DNA of 64,000 bases from Escherichia whittamii (GTDB taxonomy: Bacteria; Pseudomonadota; Gammaproteobacteria; Enterobacterales; Enterobacteriaceae). The position numbers were made by a program, and so were the translations under genes. The stretch lies in assembly GCF_014836715.1 (NCBI RefSeq), contig NZ_JACSQI010000004.1, forward strand, positions 62,001 through 126,000. The letters run 5' to 3'. Below, piece by piece: positions 34,617 to 46,867 of the stretch. Positions within the stretch are counted from its first letter, which is position 1; the number at the start of each line of letters is the position of its first letter. Below the pieces are notes generated by a model, which made no database searches, had not been told where the DNA came from, and saw only the letters and a program-made list of their open reading frames with translations.

Positions 34617-34704
34617 GGCGGATATGGCGTAAACGCCTTATCCGCCCTAAAGAAGCGGTACGAGCTGTAGGCCTGATAAGATGTGTTAAGCATCCTGTCA
34701 GGCA
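34617..34704. repeat. BIME between ndh and ycfJ
   Basis: GGCGGATATGGCG with CGCCTTATCCGCC (34617-34646) and GTAGGCCTGATAAGATG with CATCCTGTCAGGCA (34667-34704) are two REP-like units in the 226-base gap. The rest of the gap has no other clear element except the strong ribosome site of ycfJ. Confidence 0.8.
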
Positions 34705-34830
34705 TCCTTTCAGACTTCTCTGAATCCGTCTGCTTTTCCTGCTATTCCCACGTTTTTCATCTTCTGTCTGATAGCTGCTTTTCCCCTTCGCTTGCATGAT
34801 TGTCATAACTGCAAAGAAGGAGGTGTTCCC

Positions 34831-35370
34831 GTGAATAAATCAATGTTGGCGGGTATCGGGATTGGTGTAGCGGCTGCGCTTGGCGTAGCGGCAGTGGCCA
34901 GTCTGAACGTGTTTGAACGTGGCCCGCAATACGCTCAGGTTGTTTCTGCAACCCCAATCAAGGAAACGGTTAAAACACCGCGTCAGGAGTGCCGCAATGT
35001 CACGGTGACCCATCGCCGACCGGTGCAGGATGAAAACCGCATTGCTGGTTCGGTCCTCGGGGCCGTCGCTGGCGGGGTGATAGGGCATCAGTTTGGTGGT
35101 GGTCGCGGTAAAGATGTCGCCACTGTTGTGGGGGCGCTGGGCGGCGGATATGCCGGTAACCAGATCCAGGGCTCTCTCCAGGAAAGCGATACTTACACTA
35201 CCACGCAGCAGCGTTGTAAAACGGTGTATGACAAGTCAGAAAAAATGCTCGGTTATGACGTGACCTATAAGATTGGCGACCAGCAGGGCAAAATTCGGAT
35301 GAACAGCGATCCGGGGACGCAAATCCCATTAGATAACAACGGGCAACTGGTTCTGAATAACAAAGTATAA
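34831..35370 (+). CDS. ycfJ: Glycine-zipper 2TM-domain protein YcfJ
   Basis: 179 residues from GTG 34831, 6 bases after the very strong ribosome site GAAGGAGGTG; the longer frame from 34792 starts upstream of that site. A hydrophobic N-terminus (M-L-A-G-I-G-I-G-V-A-A-A-L-G) acts as signal or anchor. Residues about 70-110 form a glycine zipper (G-S-V-L-G-A-V-A-G-G-V-I-G and G-A-L-G-G-G-Y-A-G), as in envelope proteins of the Rickettsia 17-kDa antigen type. Function is unknown; a periplasmic or membrane stress role is inference. Confidence 0.92.
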   Translation: MNKSMLAGIGIGVAAALGVAAVASLNVFERGPQYAQVVSATPIKETVKTPRQECRNVTVTHRRPVQDENRIAGSVLGAVAGGVIGHQFGGGRGKDVATVVGALGGGYAGNQIQGSLQESDTYTTTQQRCKTVYDKSEKMLGYDVTYKIGDQQGKIRMNSDPGTQIPLDNNGQLVLNNKV

Positions 35371-35391
35371 AAAGGCTGTACTCTGCAATTT

Positions 35392-35427
35392 AGCCCCTCA
35401 TTCGCTCAGGCTGAGGGGCTTTTTTTG
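35392..35427 (+). terminator. Intrinsic terminator of ycfJ
   Basis: AGCCCCTCA and TGAGGGGCT pair over 9 bases around an 11-base loop, followed by seven T residues. It lies between the convergent genes ycfJ and comR and faces rightward. Confidence 0.85.
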
Positions 35428-35431
35428 CGTC

Positions 35432-36064
35432 TTACTTCACCAGTTCCGGCCATAAACGCAGCGTTGTTCGGGCAATCTGCATCAGTTTTTCCAGCGATGC
35501 GCCTTCGCGGGCGCTTATCGACATCCCCTGAATAATACAATTAAGAAATTCCGCAAGATGCGTTACGTCACAGTGGGCGGGAATTTCCCCGCGAGCCTGG
35601 CGTTGACTTAAAAACTGCTGCAAGGTGCGTTCTTGCATTGCGTGGCGTGATTTTACCGTATGAGCAATATCGCCAGAATTCGGTGAAAGCGTGGTGCAGT
35701 TGTTTATCATAAAGCAACCAGCTGGGGTGTCTTTGCTGGTAAAGCAGCTGGCGATGGCAGCGAAATAGTCTGCCAGTGCAGACTCCACGCTTTTTTCTTC
35801 ACAAAACAACTGCGCTTCATGCCTGGCGGCAAAGCGATCGATATAACGGTCGAGTACGGCGCGGAATAACCCCTCTTTGTTGGTAAATTCTGCGTAGAGC
35901 GTTGGCGCTTTGGCTCCGGTCGCTTCGACGAGGTCTGCAAGGGAAGTCGCTTCATAACCGTGCTGCCAGAACAATTTCATGGCCTTATCAAGCGCGGCGT
36001 CCCTGTCGAACACTTTTGGGCGGCCACGGCTTTTTTTTACACAATGTGTTGAGTCTGTTGCCAT
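35432..36064 (-). CDS. comR: TetR-family copper-responsive repressor ComR
   Basis: 210 residues from ATG 36064 (M-A-T-D-S-T); upstream in-frame starts would add 21 residues that do not fit. ComR represses bhsA and is relieved by copper. The N-terminal helix-turn-helix (about 15-60) shows A-L-D-K-A-M-K-L-F-W-Q-H-G-Y-E-A-T-S and the recognition helix G-A-K-A-P-T-L-Y-A-E-F. The C-terminal half has Cys residues (S-C-F, G-C-F-M-I-N-N-C, N-C-I-I) that could sense copper. It is divergent from its target bhsA. Confidence 0.95.
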   Translation of the reverse strand: MATDSTHCVKKSRGRPKVFDRDAALDKAMKLFWQHGYEATSLADLVEATGAKAPTLYAEFTNKEGLFRAVLDRYIDRFAARHEAQLFCEEKSVESALADYFAAIASCFTSKDTPAGCFMINNCTTLSPNSGDIAHTVKSRHAMQERTLQQFLSQRQARGEIPAHCDVTHLAEFLNCIIQGMSISAREGASLEKLMQIARTTLRLWPELVK

Positions 36065-36304
36065 GATGCCATTGTACCTGGTGGCTGTGAATGAATGGTT
36101 ATTATAAAAATAATCACCTTCGTTCACCAGTCCAGAGAATAGAAAAATAAAAACTCTCTATTTAACTGAAATTTAAAGTTTTTTAATTTAATTAATGATT
36201 GTTATAAAAAACTTCTTGTATGTGATCCAGATCACATCTATCATTTAGTTATCGATCGTTAAGTAATTGCTTGCGATGCCATTCATCTGCATAAGGCCAC
36301 TATT
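36065..36304. promoter_or_regulatory. comR-bhsA divergent control region with a CRP-type palindrome
   Basis: TGTGA-TCCAGA-TCACA (36221-36236) is a perfect CRP core, with flanking bases also near consensus (GTATG...CATCT). It is centred about 76 bases before the bhsA ATG and 164 bases before comR. The palindromic TTATCGATCGTTAA region (36250-36262) is a possible ComR operator or -10 zone. The region is strongly AT-rich and contains no gene. Confidence 0.7.
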
Positions 36305-36562
36305 ATGAAAAACGTAAAAACCTTCATCGCTGCGGCGATTTTAAGTTCCATGTCATTTGCCAGCTTTGCTGCTGTCGAAGTTCAGGCAACACCAGAAGGC
36401 CAACAAAAAGTGGGTACTATTAGTGCTAACGCGGGGACAAATCTGGGATCGCTGGAAGAACAACTAGCACAAAAAGCGGATGAGATGGGCGCAAAATCTT
36501 TCCGTATTACTTCAGTAACCGGTCCGAATACCCTCCACGGAACGGCAGTCATTTATAAATAA
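36305..36562 (+). CDS. bhsA: Stress and copper-response protein BhsA, DUF1471
   Basis: 85 residues. A Sec signal (about 1-22, F-I-A-A-A-I-L-S-S-M-S-F-A-S-F-A-A) precedes one YhcN/DUF1471 domain with the typical V-G-T-I-S-A-N and A-D-E-M-G-A-K-S-F-R-I-T-S. The protein is exported to the envelope and is known to affect stress resistance, biofilm and outer-membrane permeability to copper. It is controlled by ComR from the divergent gene. ATG after AAGGCCACT. Confidence 0.96.
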   Translation: MKNVKTFIAAAILSSMSFASFAAVEVQATPEGQQKVGTISANAGTNLGSLEEQLAQKADEMGAKSFRITSVTGPNTLHGTAVIYK

Positions 36563-36600
36563 GCATTAACCCTCATTAATGCCCGCTATTGCTGCTTTTT

Positions 36601-36634
36601 TCCCCGCGACATGCTGTGTTGCGGGGATTTTTTT
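36601..36634 (+). terminator. Intrinsic terminator of bhsA
   Basis: TCCCCGC and GCGGGGA form a 7-base-pair stem around a 13-base loop, followed by seven T residues. It lies 10 bases before the stop of convergent ldtC. Confidence 0.8.
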
Positions 36635-36643
36635 ATCTGAAAT

Positions 36644-37606
36644 TTACAGTGCTTGTGGGCTCAGTTGATGGCGGCGCACATCTACCGGCATTCCGGAACG
36701 CACGTCCATTACGCGCTGCATGACATCGGCGTCAGTTTGCGCGGCATCTTTAAATGACTGCATTGCACTGTTTAGCGTGATTGGCAGCAACTGCGGATCG
36801 TCATCAATCTTTTCTGACAGCGGCTGATGCACTTCAACCAGACGCGCACCGTTTGGTTCTGCAGAGACTTTAATCGGCGTGTTGATGATATTCACTTTGG
36901 TGCCTGGGGTGACCTGGCTAAAGAGAGTTTTGATATCGTCATCACGCAGACGAATACAGCCAGAACTTACCCGCATGCCAATGCCGAAATCGGCGTTCGT
37001 TCCGTGCAATAAATAAACGCCACCATAGGCCGCCAGACGAATCGCATGATGCCCCATTGGGTTATCCGGTCCAGCCGGAACGACCGCAGGCAACTCAATT
37101 CCCTGCGCTTTATAACGGGCGCGGATGTTCGCCGTAGGCGTCCAGGTTGGATTGGCACGTTTATCAGAAACGGTGGTCACCATTGTCGGTGTCAGCGTGT
37201 CACCCCCCAACTGACCAATGCCTATTGGGTACACGGTTACCGAATTTTTGCCCGGCGGGTAGTAATAGAGACGCAGCTCTGCAATGTTGATCACAATGCC
37301 TTCGCGTGGCGCATCTGGTAGTAAAGTTTGCAACGGAATGGTTAACACACTACCTGCGCGTGGTACATACGGATCAACGCCGGGGTTGGCCTGTAACAGC
37401 GCGAGAAAACCGACGTTATATTTTTTGGCGATGGCTTCCAGTGAACCACCATCATTTTCCACCACATGAAATTTGTTTTCGCCAACCAGACGACTGCCTG
37501 CAGGCGGCAGCGGCCAGGTATTAGCAGTTGCCGGTAGCGCCAGCGCTACGGCAGCGGCGAACGTAAAAAACGTTAGCCAGCGAGAAAAACGCATTTTGAT
37601 CATCAC
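36644..37606 (-). CDS. ldtC: L,D-transpeptidase LdtC (YcfS)
   Basis: 320 residues from ATG 37606 (one GTG codon earlier is possible but unneeded). LdtC attaches Braun lipoprotein (Lpp) to peptidoglycan in the periplasm. A signal peptide ends at A-T-A-N (about 29), then a LysM domain (about 45-90, F-H-V-V-E-N-D-G-G-S-L), then the YkuD catalytic domain (about 100-235) with H201 in L-L-H-G-T-N and catalytic Cys217 in R-V-S-S-G-C-I-R-L. Convergent with bhsA. Confidence 0.97.
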   Translation of the reverse strand: MMIKMRFSRWLTFFTFAAAVALALPATANTWPLPPAGSRLVGENKFHVVENDGGSLEAIAKKYNVGFLALLQANPGVDPYVPRAGSVLTIPLQTLLPDAPREGIVINIAELRLYYYPPGKNSVTVYPIGIGQLGGDTLTPTMVTTVSDKRANPTWTPTANIRARYKAQGIELPAVVPAGPDNPMGHHAIRLAAYGGVYLLHGTNADFGIGMRVSSGCIRLRDDDIKTLFSQVTPGTKVNIINTPIKVSAEPNGARLVEVHQPLSEKIDDDPQLLPITLNSAMQSFKDAAQTDADVMQRVMDVRSGMPVDVRRHQLSPQAL

Positions 37607-37784
37607 CAAAAATCCATAAAAAATATAAGGTTATTGTAATAAAAAGATAAGCATGAATTATGAATGGTGGCTGTGTCGGGTAGTGCAGGGAAGTGCAAAG
37701 AATTTGTAAATGTTGGGGAGGTAGAGATGCCAGACAAAGTGATCGATGTTTCATGCCAAATGCGGCGTGAACGACTTAGCAGTT

Positions 37785-37815
37785 TGTAGGCCTGATAAGC
37801 GCAGCGCATCAGGCA
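37785..37815. repeat. REP element between ldtC and mfd
   Basis: TGTAGGCCTGATAAGCG with CGCATCAGGCA forms a single REP. It lies in the 262-base gap upstream of ldtC and downstream of mfd. A GGGGCG/CGCCCC hairpin at 37841-37858 beside it, followed on the minus strand by TTTAGA, is a weak terminator candidate for mfd. Confidence 0.82.
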
Positions 37816-37868
37816 GTTTTGCGTGGGTTAAATATCTAAAGGGGCGCAGAAACGCCCCCGATTTACCA

Positions 37869-40800
37869 TTAAGCGATCGCGTTCTCTTCCAGCTCACGCA
37901 TAAACTGACGGACCCATTCGATACGTGTTTTCCGATCGCTCAAATCCTGAATAAACTTCAGGCGCGTCGGACCATCAAGGCGATAATGCTGCGGCTGTTT
38001 TTGCAGCAAACCAATCAGCCAGGCTGGATTCACGTGATTCTTCTCGGCAAATTCGATCACGCCGCCTTTCTCATTACCTTCCAGCTTCCTGATCCCCAGC
38101 TTCTGCGCTTGCTGGCGCAAACGGGCAATATCCAGCAGGGTACGCGCCGGATCCGGCAGCAGACCGAAGCGATCGATAAGTTCGACTTTGATCTCTTCCA
38201 GTTCGTTTTCCGTTTTGGCACTGGCAATACGTTTATAGAACGACAAACGCGTATTCACGTCAGGGATGAAATCATCTGGCAATAGCGACGGCATCCGCAG
38301 CTCGACTTCTGTTTGCTGGCTGGTGAGATCTTCCAGCGACGGCTCGCGTCCGGCTTTCAGCGCATCAACGGCGTTTTCCAGCAACTCCATATACAGCGAG
38401 AAACCGATGGTTTCCATTGAGCCGCTCTGTTCTTCGCCAAGTAGTTCACCCGCGCCGCGGATCTCCAGATCGTGCGTTGCCAGGGCAAAGCCTGCGCCAA
38501 GGTCTTCCAGCGAAGCAATCGCTTCAAGACGTTTTTGCGCATCGGTGGTCATCGCTTTTGGATGCGGCGTCAGCAACCATGCATATGCCTGATGATGCGA
38601 ACGTCCGACGCGACCGCGCAACTGGTGCAGCTGCGCCAGGCCGAAGTGATCCGCGCGTTCAATAATAATGGTGTTGGCGGTAGGGATGTCGATCCCGGTT
38701 TCGATAATCGTGGTACAAACCAGCACGTTGAAACGTTGATGATGGAAATCATTCATCACCCGTTCCAGTTCGCGCTCACGCATCTGCCCGTGACCGATGG
38801 CGATCCGCGCTTCTGGCACCAGTTCCGCCAGCCGTTCGGCGGCTTTCTGGATGTTTTCCACATCATTGTAGAGATAATAAACCTGACCCCCGCGCAGAAC
38901 TTCACGCAGGACAGCTTCTCTTACCACCAGACTGTCATACTCGCGGACAAACGTTTTGACCGCCAGACGACGGGCGGGCGGCGTGGCGATAATCGACAGA
39001 TCGCGCATTCCGCTCATCGCCATATTCAGCGTACGCGGGATTGGCGTAGCGGTAAGCGTCAGAATATCCACGTTCGCGCGCATCGCTTTAATGCGCTCTT
39101 TATGACGCACCCCGAAGCGGTGTTCTTCATCGACAATCAGCAAACCTAAATCTTTAAACTTAACGTCGCTTTGCAGCAGTTTGTGCGTGCCGATCAGAAT
39201 ATCGATTTTCCCTTCCGCCACTTCCGCTAAGATTTGCGTCTGTTCTTTGGCGCTGCGGAAACGGGAGATCATTTCGATGCGTACCGGCCAGTTGGCGAAA
39301 CGGTCGCGGAAGTTATCGTAATGCTGTTGCGCGAGAAGGGTAGTGGGCACCAACACCGCCACCTGCTTGTGGTTCTCTACCGCCAGGAAAGCGGCACGCA
39401 TCGCGACTTCTGTTTTACCAAAGCCAACATCGCCACACACCAGACGATCCATTGCCAGCGGCTGACACATGTCACTAAGCACTGCATTAATGGCTTGCGC
39501 CTGATCCGGTGTGGTTTCAAACGGGAAGCTATCGCAGAACAATTGATATTGCTCACGATCGTGTTTAAATGCGAAGCCCTCTTTGGCGGCGCGTTGAGCG
39601 TAGATATCCAGCAATTCCGCCGCCACATCACGCACTTTTTCCGCCGCTTTCTGCCGCGCCCGCGACCACGCATCGCCGCCCAGTTTATGCAGCGGGGCAT
39701 TTTCTTCCGCGCCACCCGCGTAACGGCTAATCAGATGCAGTGACGACACCGGAACATACAGTTTGGCGTCGTTGGCATAGGTGAGCATCAGGTACTCGCC
39801 GGTAATGCCGCCCGCTTCCAGAGTTGTCATTCCGGCATAGCGCCCGACACCGTGTTCCAGATGCACCACCGGTTGACCAATATGCAGCTCCGCGAGGTTG
39901 CGGATCAGCGTGTCGGGGTTGATGGTGCGCCGTGAGTCCTGACGACGACGGGCAACGCGTTCACCGAGCAGATCGCTTTCGCAAATCAGCGCCAGATTAC
40001 GTACCGTATCGACAAAACCATGCTCTGCGGCGCCAATCATCAGATAACGCCCACGGTCGATGGCTTCATCAAGACGCATAATGCGTTGCGGGGCGATTTT
40101 GATTCTGGCGAGCAGCTCACCCAGCGCTTCACGCCGTCCTTCACTTTCTACCGAGAACACCACCGGACCATCGAAGGATTCGAGGAACTTACGCAGCGCG
40201 TCCAGCGGCACTTTTTGTTGCGCCTGAACGGCCAGGTCAGGCAGTTTCTGGAAACCTAAATTGGCATTCGCTGCTTTTGTCGGTAAATGTTCAGTTTTTA
40301 GCTGTACACGCGGCCAGTTTTTCAGCTCTGAGAAGAGCTCGTCCACCCGCAGCCAGAGCGATTGTGGCGGCAGCAGTGGTCGCATCGGGTCGACGCCGCG
40401 ATTCTCAAAACGCGCCAGCGTGTCTGCCTGGAAACGTTCGGCACTGTTTTCCAGATCGCCAGTATTCACCAGCAATGTATTAGCAGGGAAATAACTGAAC
40501 AATGGCGGCAGCGGTTCGCTGAAGAATAGCGGCTGCCAGTACTCGATTCCGGCAGGTAATGTGCCTTTACTTACTTGCTGATAAATATGTTCCGGGTCGC
40601 GTTTTACTTCGAAAGAATCGCGCCACTGACTGCGGAACAGTTCAATCGCTGCTTTATCGGTCGGAAATTCGTGCGCGGGCAGCAGGTTGATGGCTTCAAC
40701 TTCCTCCAGAGTGCGCTGGCTGTCGACGTCAAATACCCGCAGACTGTCGATTTCATCATCAAAGAAATCAAGACGATAAGGCAGTTCGCTGCCCATCGGG

Positions 40801-41315
40801 AAAAGATCCAGCAACGCGCCGCGCGTGGCGTATTCGCCGTGCTCCATAACCTGGTCAACATGGCGATATCCGGCGCTGTCCAGCTGCGTACGCAAGGCAT
40901 CGCGAGATAACCGCTGACCTTTTTTCATTACCAGCGCGTGGCCGTGGAGAAAACTGTGCGGGCAAACACGCTGCATAAGCGTATTCACCGGAACAATCAG
41001 TACACCACGCTGCATCGTCGGTAGCTGGTAAAGAGTGGAAAGGCGTGAGGAGATAATGTCCTGATGAGGCGAAAAACTGTCGTAGGGAAGGGTTTCCCAG
41101 TCCGCCAGATTCATCACCATCTGGTCGGTGAACTGGCTGATTTCATCATGCAAACGCAGGGCATTTTGCATATCTGGCGCAATAAGCACCACCGGTCCGG
41201 CGTGACGTTCGGCAATTTCCGCTACCAGCGTCGCGCAGGCAGCTCCGGTTAAATCGCCCAGCAAACGCTGCTCACCCGCTTTGACGGGCAGCGTATAACG
41301 ATATTGTTCAGGCAT
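37869..41315 (-). CDS. mfd: Transcription-repair coupling factor Mfd
   Basis: 1148 residues from ATG 41315 (M-P-E-Q-Y-R-Y-T); starts further upstream would add 21 residues that the family lacks. Mfd pushes stalled RNA polymerase off DNA lesions and recruits UvrA. Order of parts: UvrB-like region (about 1-340), RNA-polymerase interaction domain (about 480-545, G-Q-P-V-V-H-L-E-H-G-V-G-R-Y), RecG-like translocase with Walker A G-D-V-G-F-G-K-T-E, D-E-E-H box and the TRG motif region, and a C-terminal UvrA-masking domain (about 1000-1148). Confidence 0.98.
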   Translation of the reverse strand: MPEQYRYTLPVKAGEQRLLGDLTGAACATLVAEIAERHAGPVVLIAPDMQNALRLHDEISQFTDQMVMNLADWETLPYDSFSPHQDIISSRLSTLYQLPTMQRGVLIVPVNTLMQRVCPHSFLHGHALVMKKGQRLSRDALRTQLDSAGYRHVDQVMEHGEYATRGALLDLFPMGSELPYRLDFFDDEIDSLRVFDVDSQRTLEEVEAINLLPAHEFPTDKAAIELFRSQWRDSFEVKRDPEHIYQQVSKGTLPAGIEYWQPLFFSEPLPPLFSYFPANTLLVNTGDLENSAERFQADTLARFENRGVDPMRPLLPPQSLWLRVDELFSELKNWPRVQLKTEHLPTKAANANLGFQKLPDLAVQAQQKVPLDALRKFLESFDGPVVFSVESEGRREALGELLARIKIAPQRIMRLDEAIDRGRYLMIGAAEHGFVDTVRNLALICESDLLGERVARRRQDSRRTINPDTLIRNLAELHIGQPVVHLEHGVGRYAGMTTLEAGGITGEYLMLTYANDAKLYVPVSSLHLISRYAGGAEENAPLHKLGGDAWSRARQKAAEKVRDVAAELLDIYAQRAAKEGFAFKHDREQYQLFCDSFPFETTPDQAQAINAVLSDMCQPLAMDRLVCGDVGFGKTEVAMRAAFLAVENHKQVAVLVPTTLLAQQHYDNFRDRFANWPVRIEMISRFRSAKEQTQILAEVAEGKIDILIGTHKLLQSDVKFKDLGLLIVDEEHRFGVRHKERIKAMRANVDILTLTATPIPRTLNMAMSGMRDLSIIATPPARRLAVKTFVREYDSLVVREAVLREVLRGGQVYYLYNDVENIQKAAERLAELVPEARIAIGHGQMRERELERVMNDFHHQRFNVLVCTTIIETGIDIPTANTIIIERADHFGLAQLHQLRGRVGRSHHQAYAWLLTPHPKAMTTDAQKRLEAIASLEDLGAGFALATHDLEIRGAGELLGEEQSGSMETIGFSLYMELLENAVDALKAGREPSLEDLTSQQTEVELRMPSLLPDDFIPDVNTRLSFYKRIASAKTENELEEIKVELIDRFGLLPDPARTLLDIARLRQQAQKLGIRKLEGNEKGGVIEFAEKNHVNPAWLIGLLQKQPQHYRLDGPTRLKFIQDLSDRKTRIEWVRQFMRELEENAIA

Positions 41316-41410
41316 AACGGTTGTCAGAGTCTCGTTAGGATATGCCTCAACATATGGGGGCATATCTCTGATAAGCAATGCTGTTCATTATCCGTAATCG
41401 GCATGGTTTA

Positions 41411-41439
41411 GCAAATCGAATCGCCCCGGCAGGGGCGAT
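41411..41439 (-). terminator. Hairpin at the end of ycfT
   Basis: On the minus strand ATCGCCCC-TGCC-GGGGCGAT is a perfect 8-base-pair stem with tetraloop, beginning 4 bases after the ycfT stop. The following bases TCGATTTGC give only a poor T tract, so termination may be weak. Confidence 0.5.
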
Positions 41440-41442
41440 GGC

Positions 41443-42513
41443 TTAACGAGAGTAACTGATGGCAGGCAGAGAAGGTGGGGAGAACAACAGGTCGCTGAAT
41501 GCGCGTTGTGAAAATTTTCGTACCAGCAAGCCAGCCAGTGTACAAATCAACAAACTGACAAAGGGATAAACCAGCAGGAGCGCCAGTTCCACTTGCGGCG
41601 ACCAGCGCCCCGCATTCATTTGCGGAATCAGACTTAAGCTGAATATTTCTACCAGAATGCGATGCGTGGTGTAGATAGCAATGGTGTTGGAACCAATCAC
41701 ATTCAGCAGGCTGGTGGAACGCATACCAAAACGCTGCTCGTACTGATAAAACAGCTTCATGATCACCACAATCGACACCAGCGACAGTAGTAGCGACACG
41801 TTAAACAACCAGACAGTAACTGCAAGAACAGCCAGAAGCGAAGCCAGCAGCAGATGGCGACGCAACGGCACTTCTTTAACACAGGTCATCAACGTTGCGC
41901 CAAACCATGCGCCAAGGCTGTAGTAAGGCAAATTGCGGATCACACTGTTCATTCCCCACCACGGCGTGGGAACAAAATTAATAGCCACACTCATCAGTAC
42001 AAACAAGGCGAATAGTGGCAGCGCCAGACGGCTAAAAATTTTACACACCACGAAATAGACAATTAAAGCGTACAGATACCACAGGCTGGTGCTGGCGGTA
42101 ATCATCCCGTGCAGGAACTCGCCAGTGGAATCAGCATACGCGGCATTGGAGGCATTGCTTAAATCGCGCTCAGGTGCCAGCCACTGATTCAGCGCACTTA
42201 GCGCCAGCCACTGCACCACACCCCAAAGTGCCAGTACCCAGAAGATGCTCCAGATACGTTTATCGAGACAATTTCCCCACCGCACACTGTCGATATAGCG
42301 GCGAATCAAATAGCCGGATATAAAGAAAAAGACCGGCATACGAAAGGGCGCAAGGTAAAGATTGAAATAGATCCAGCATTTGCTCAGGACTTCCGATAAC
42401 GGATGCTGGAAAGTGGTCAGATGCGGATAAAAGGTAATTACCGAGTGATAAATCACCACCAGACAAATACATAACCCTTTGATCTGGTTAATCCATAGCT
42501 CTTTTTGTTTCAT
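41443..42513 (-). CDS. ycfT: Acyltransferase-3 family membrane protein YcfT
   Basis: 356 residues with about ten hydrophobic segments. It belongs to the acyltransferase-3 (OpgC/OafA-type) family of inner-membrane enzymes that transfer acyl groups to envelope sugars. The family start W-I-N-Q-I-K-G-L-C-I-C-L-V-V-I-Y-H-S-V contains the conserved His near residue 23, and R-M-P-V-F-F-F-I-S-G-Y-L the R-x-x-x-F signature. The substrate is unknown. As I recall the K-12 protein it is one residue longer near the C-terminus. Divergent from lolC; its 261-base upstream gap shows only promoter-like AT-rich sequence. Confidence 0.92.
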   Translation of the reverse strand: MKQKELWINQIKGLCICLVVIYHSVITFYPHLTTFQHPLSEVLSKCWIYFNLYLAPFRMPVFFFISGYLIRRYIDSVRWGNCLDKRIWSIFWVLALWGVVQWLALSALNQWLAPERDLSNASNAAYADSTGEFLHGMITASTSLWYLYALIVYFVVCKIFSRLALPLFALFVLMSVAINFVPTPWWGMNSVIRNLPYYSLGAWFGATLMTCVKEVPLRRHLLLASLLAVLAVTVWLFNVSLLLSLVSIVVIMKLFYQYEQRFGMRSTSLLNVIGSNTIAIYTTHRILVEIFSLSLIPQMNAGRWSPQVELALLLVYPFVSLLICTLAGLLVRKFSQRAFSDLLFSPPSLPAISYSR

Positions 42514-42654
42514 CAGGACAACACGCTCTTTTTATTTAACATGCGGTTGATCCTGCGGGGCGAGCCGCGTGGTGTAATGCGTATCTGTCTGTATTTGGTT
42601 ATTTTTCAGATAAAGATCAGGTTACAAGGGAAATGAGAAAACGAGGCACTTTAG

Positions 42655-45912
<3,258 letters not shown>

Positions 45913-45940
45913 AGGCAGTACATTAAAACAAGGAGCGGCA

Positions 45941-46852
45941 ATGTATTACGGGTTTGATATTGGTGGAACAAAAATTGCGCTAGGTGTGTTTGATAGCGGT
46001 CGGCATTTGCAGTGGGAAAAGCGGGTGCCGACACCGCGTGACAGCTATGACGCATTTTTAGATGCTGTGTGTGAGCTGGTGGCCGAAGCCGATCAGCGTT
46101 TTGGCTGTAAAGGTTCTGTCGGCATCGGTATTCCGGGAATGCCGGAAACAGAAGATGGCACGCTGTATGCCGCCAATGTCCCCGCCGCCAGCGGTAAACC
46201 GCTACGCGCCGATCTGAGCGCACGCCTTGAACGTGATGTGCGTCTTAATAACGACGCCAACTGCTTTGCCCTTTCTGAAGCCTGGGACGATGAATTTACC
46301 CAATATCCGTTGGTGATGGGACTGATCCTGGGGACTGGCGTTGGCGGTGGACTGGTATTCAACGGTAAGGCGGTAACGGGTAAAAGCTATATTACTGGTG
46401 AATTTGGGCATATGCGCCTTCCCGTCGATGCGTTAACCATGATGGGGCTGGATTTCCCGTTACGCCGCTGTGGTTGCGGCCAGCATGGCTGCATTGAAAA
46501 TTATCTGTCTGGTCGCGGTTTTGCGTGGTTGTATCAACACTATTATCATCAACCGTTGCAGGCCCCCGAAATCATCGCCCGTTATGATCAAGGTGATGAG
46601 CAGGCAAGGGCGCACGTTGAGCGTTACCTGGATTTATTAGCGGTTTGTCTGGGAAATATCCTGACCATTGTTGATCCCGATCTGGTGGTTATTGGCGGTG
46701 GCTTATCGAATTTCCCGGCAATAACAACGCAACTGGCGGAAAGACTGCCTCGTCATCTCTTACCTGTAGCTCGTGTTCCGCGCATTGAACGCGCGCGCCA
46801 CGGTGATGCAGGCGGAATGCGTGGAGCTGCCTTCCTACATCTCACCGATTAA
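45941..46852 (+). CDS. nagK: N-acetyl-D-glucosamine kinase NagK
   Basis: 303 residues from ATG 45941 after AAGGAGCGGC. NagK phosphorylates GlcNAc released during cell-wall recycling, for example by NagZ. It is a ROK-family kinase: D-I-G-G-T-K (ATP phosphate loop, 6-11), catalytic Asp105 in N-N-D-A-N, G-T-G-V-G-G-G and the ROK zinc motif C-G-C-G-Q-H-G-C. In K-12 residue 103 is Asp as I recall, here Asn, a conservative change. cobB follows after 15 bases. Confidence 0.97.
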   Translation: MYYGFDIGGTKIALGVFDSGRHLQWEKRVPTPRDSYDAFLDAVCELVAEADQRFGCKGSVGIGIPGMPETEDGTLYAANVPAASGKPLRADLSARLERDVRLNNDANCFALSEAWDDEFTQYPLVMGLILGTGVGGGLVFNGKAVTGKSYITGEFGHMRLPVDALTMMGLDFPLRRCGCGQHGCIENYLSGRGFAWLYQHYYHQPLQAPEIIARYDQGDEQARAHVERYLDLLAVCLGNILTIVDPDLVVIGGGLSNFPAITTQLAERLPRHLLPVARVPRIERARHGDAGGMRGAAFLHLTD

Positions 46853-46867
46853 ACTACAGAGGTTGCT

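Noticed and set aside
38472-39149. 225-codon frame opposite mfd
   Set aside because: Shadow of the Mfd translocase domain, which is intact on the other strand.
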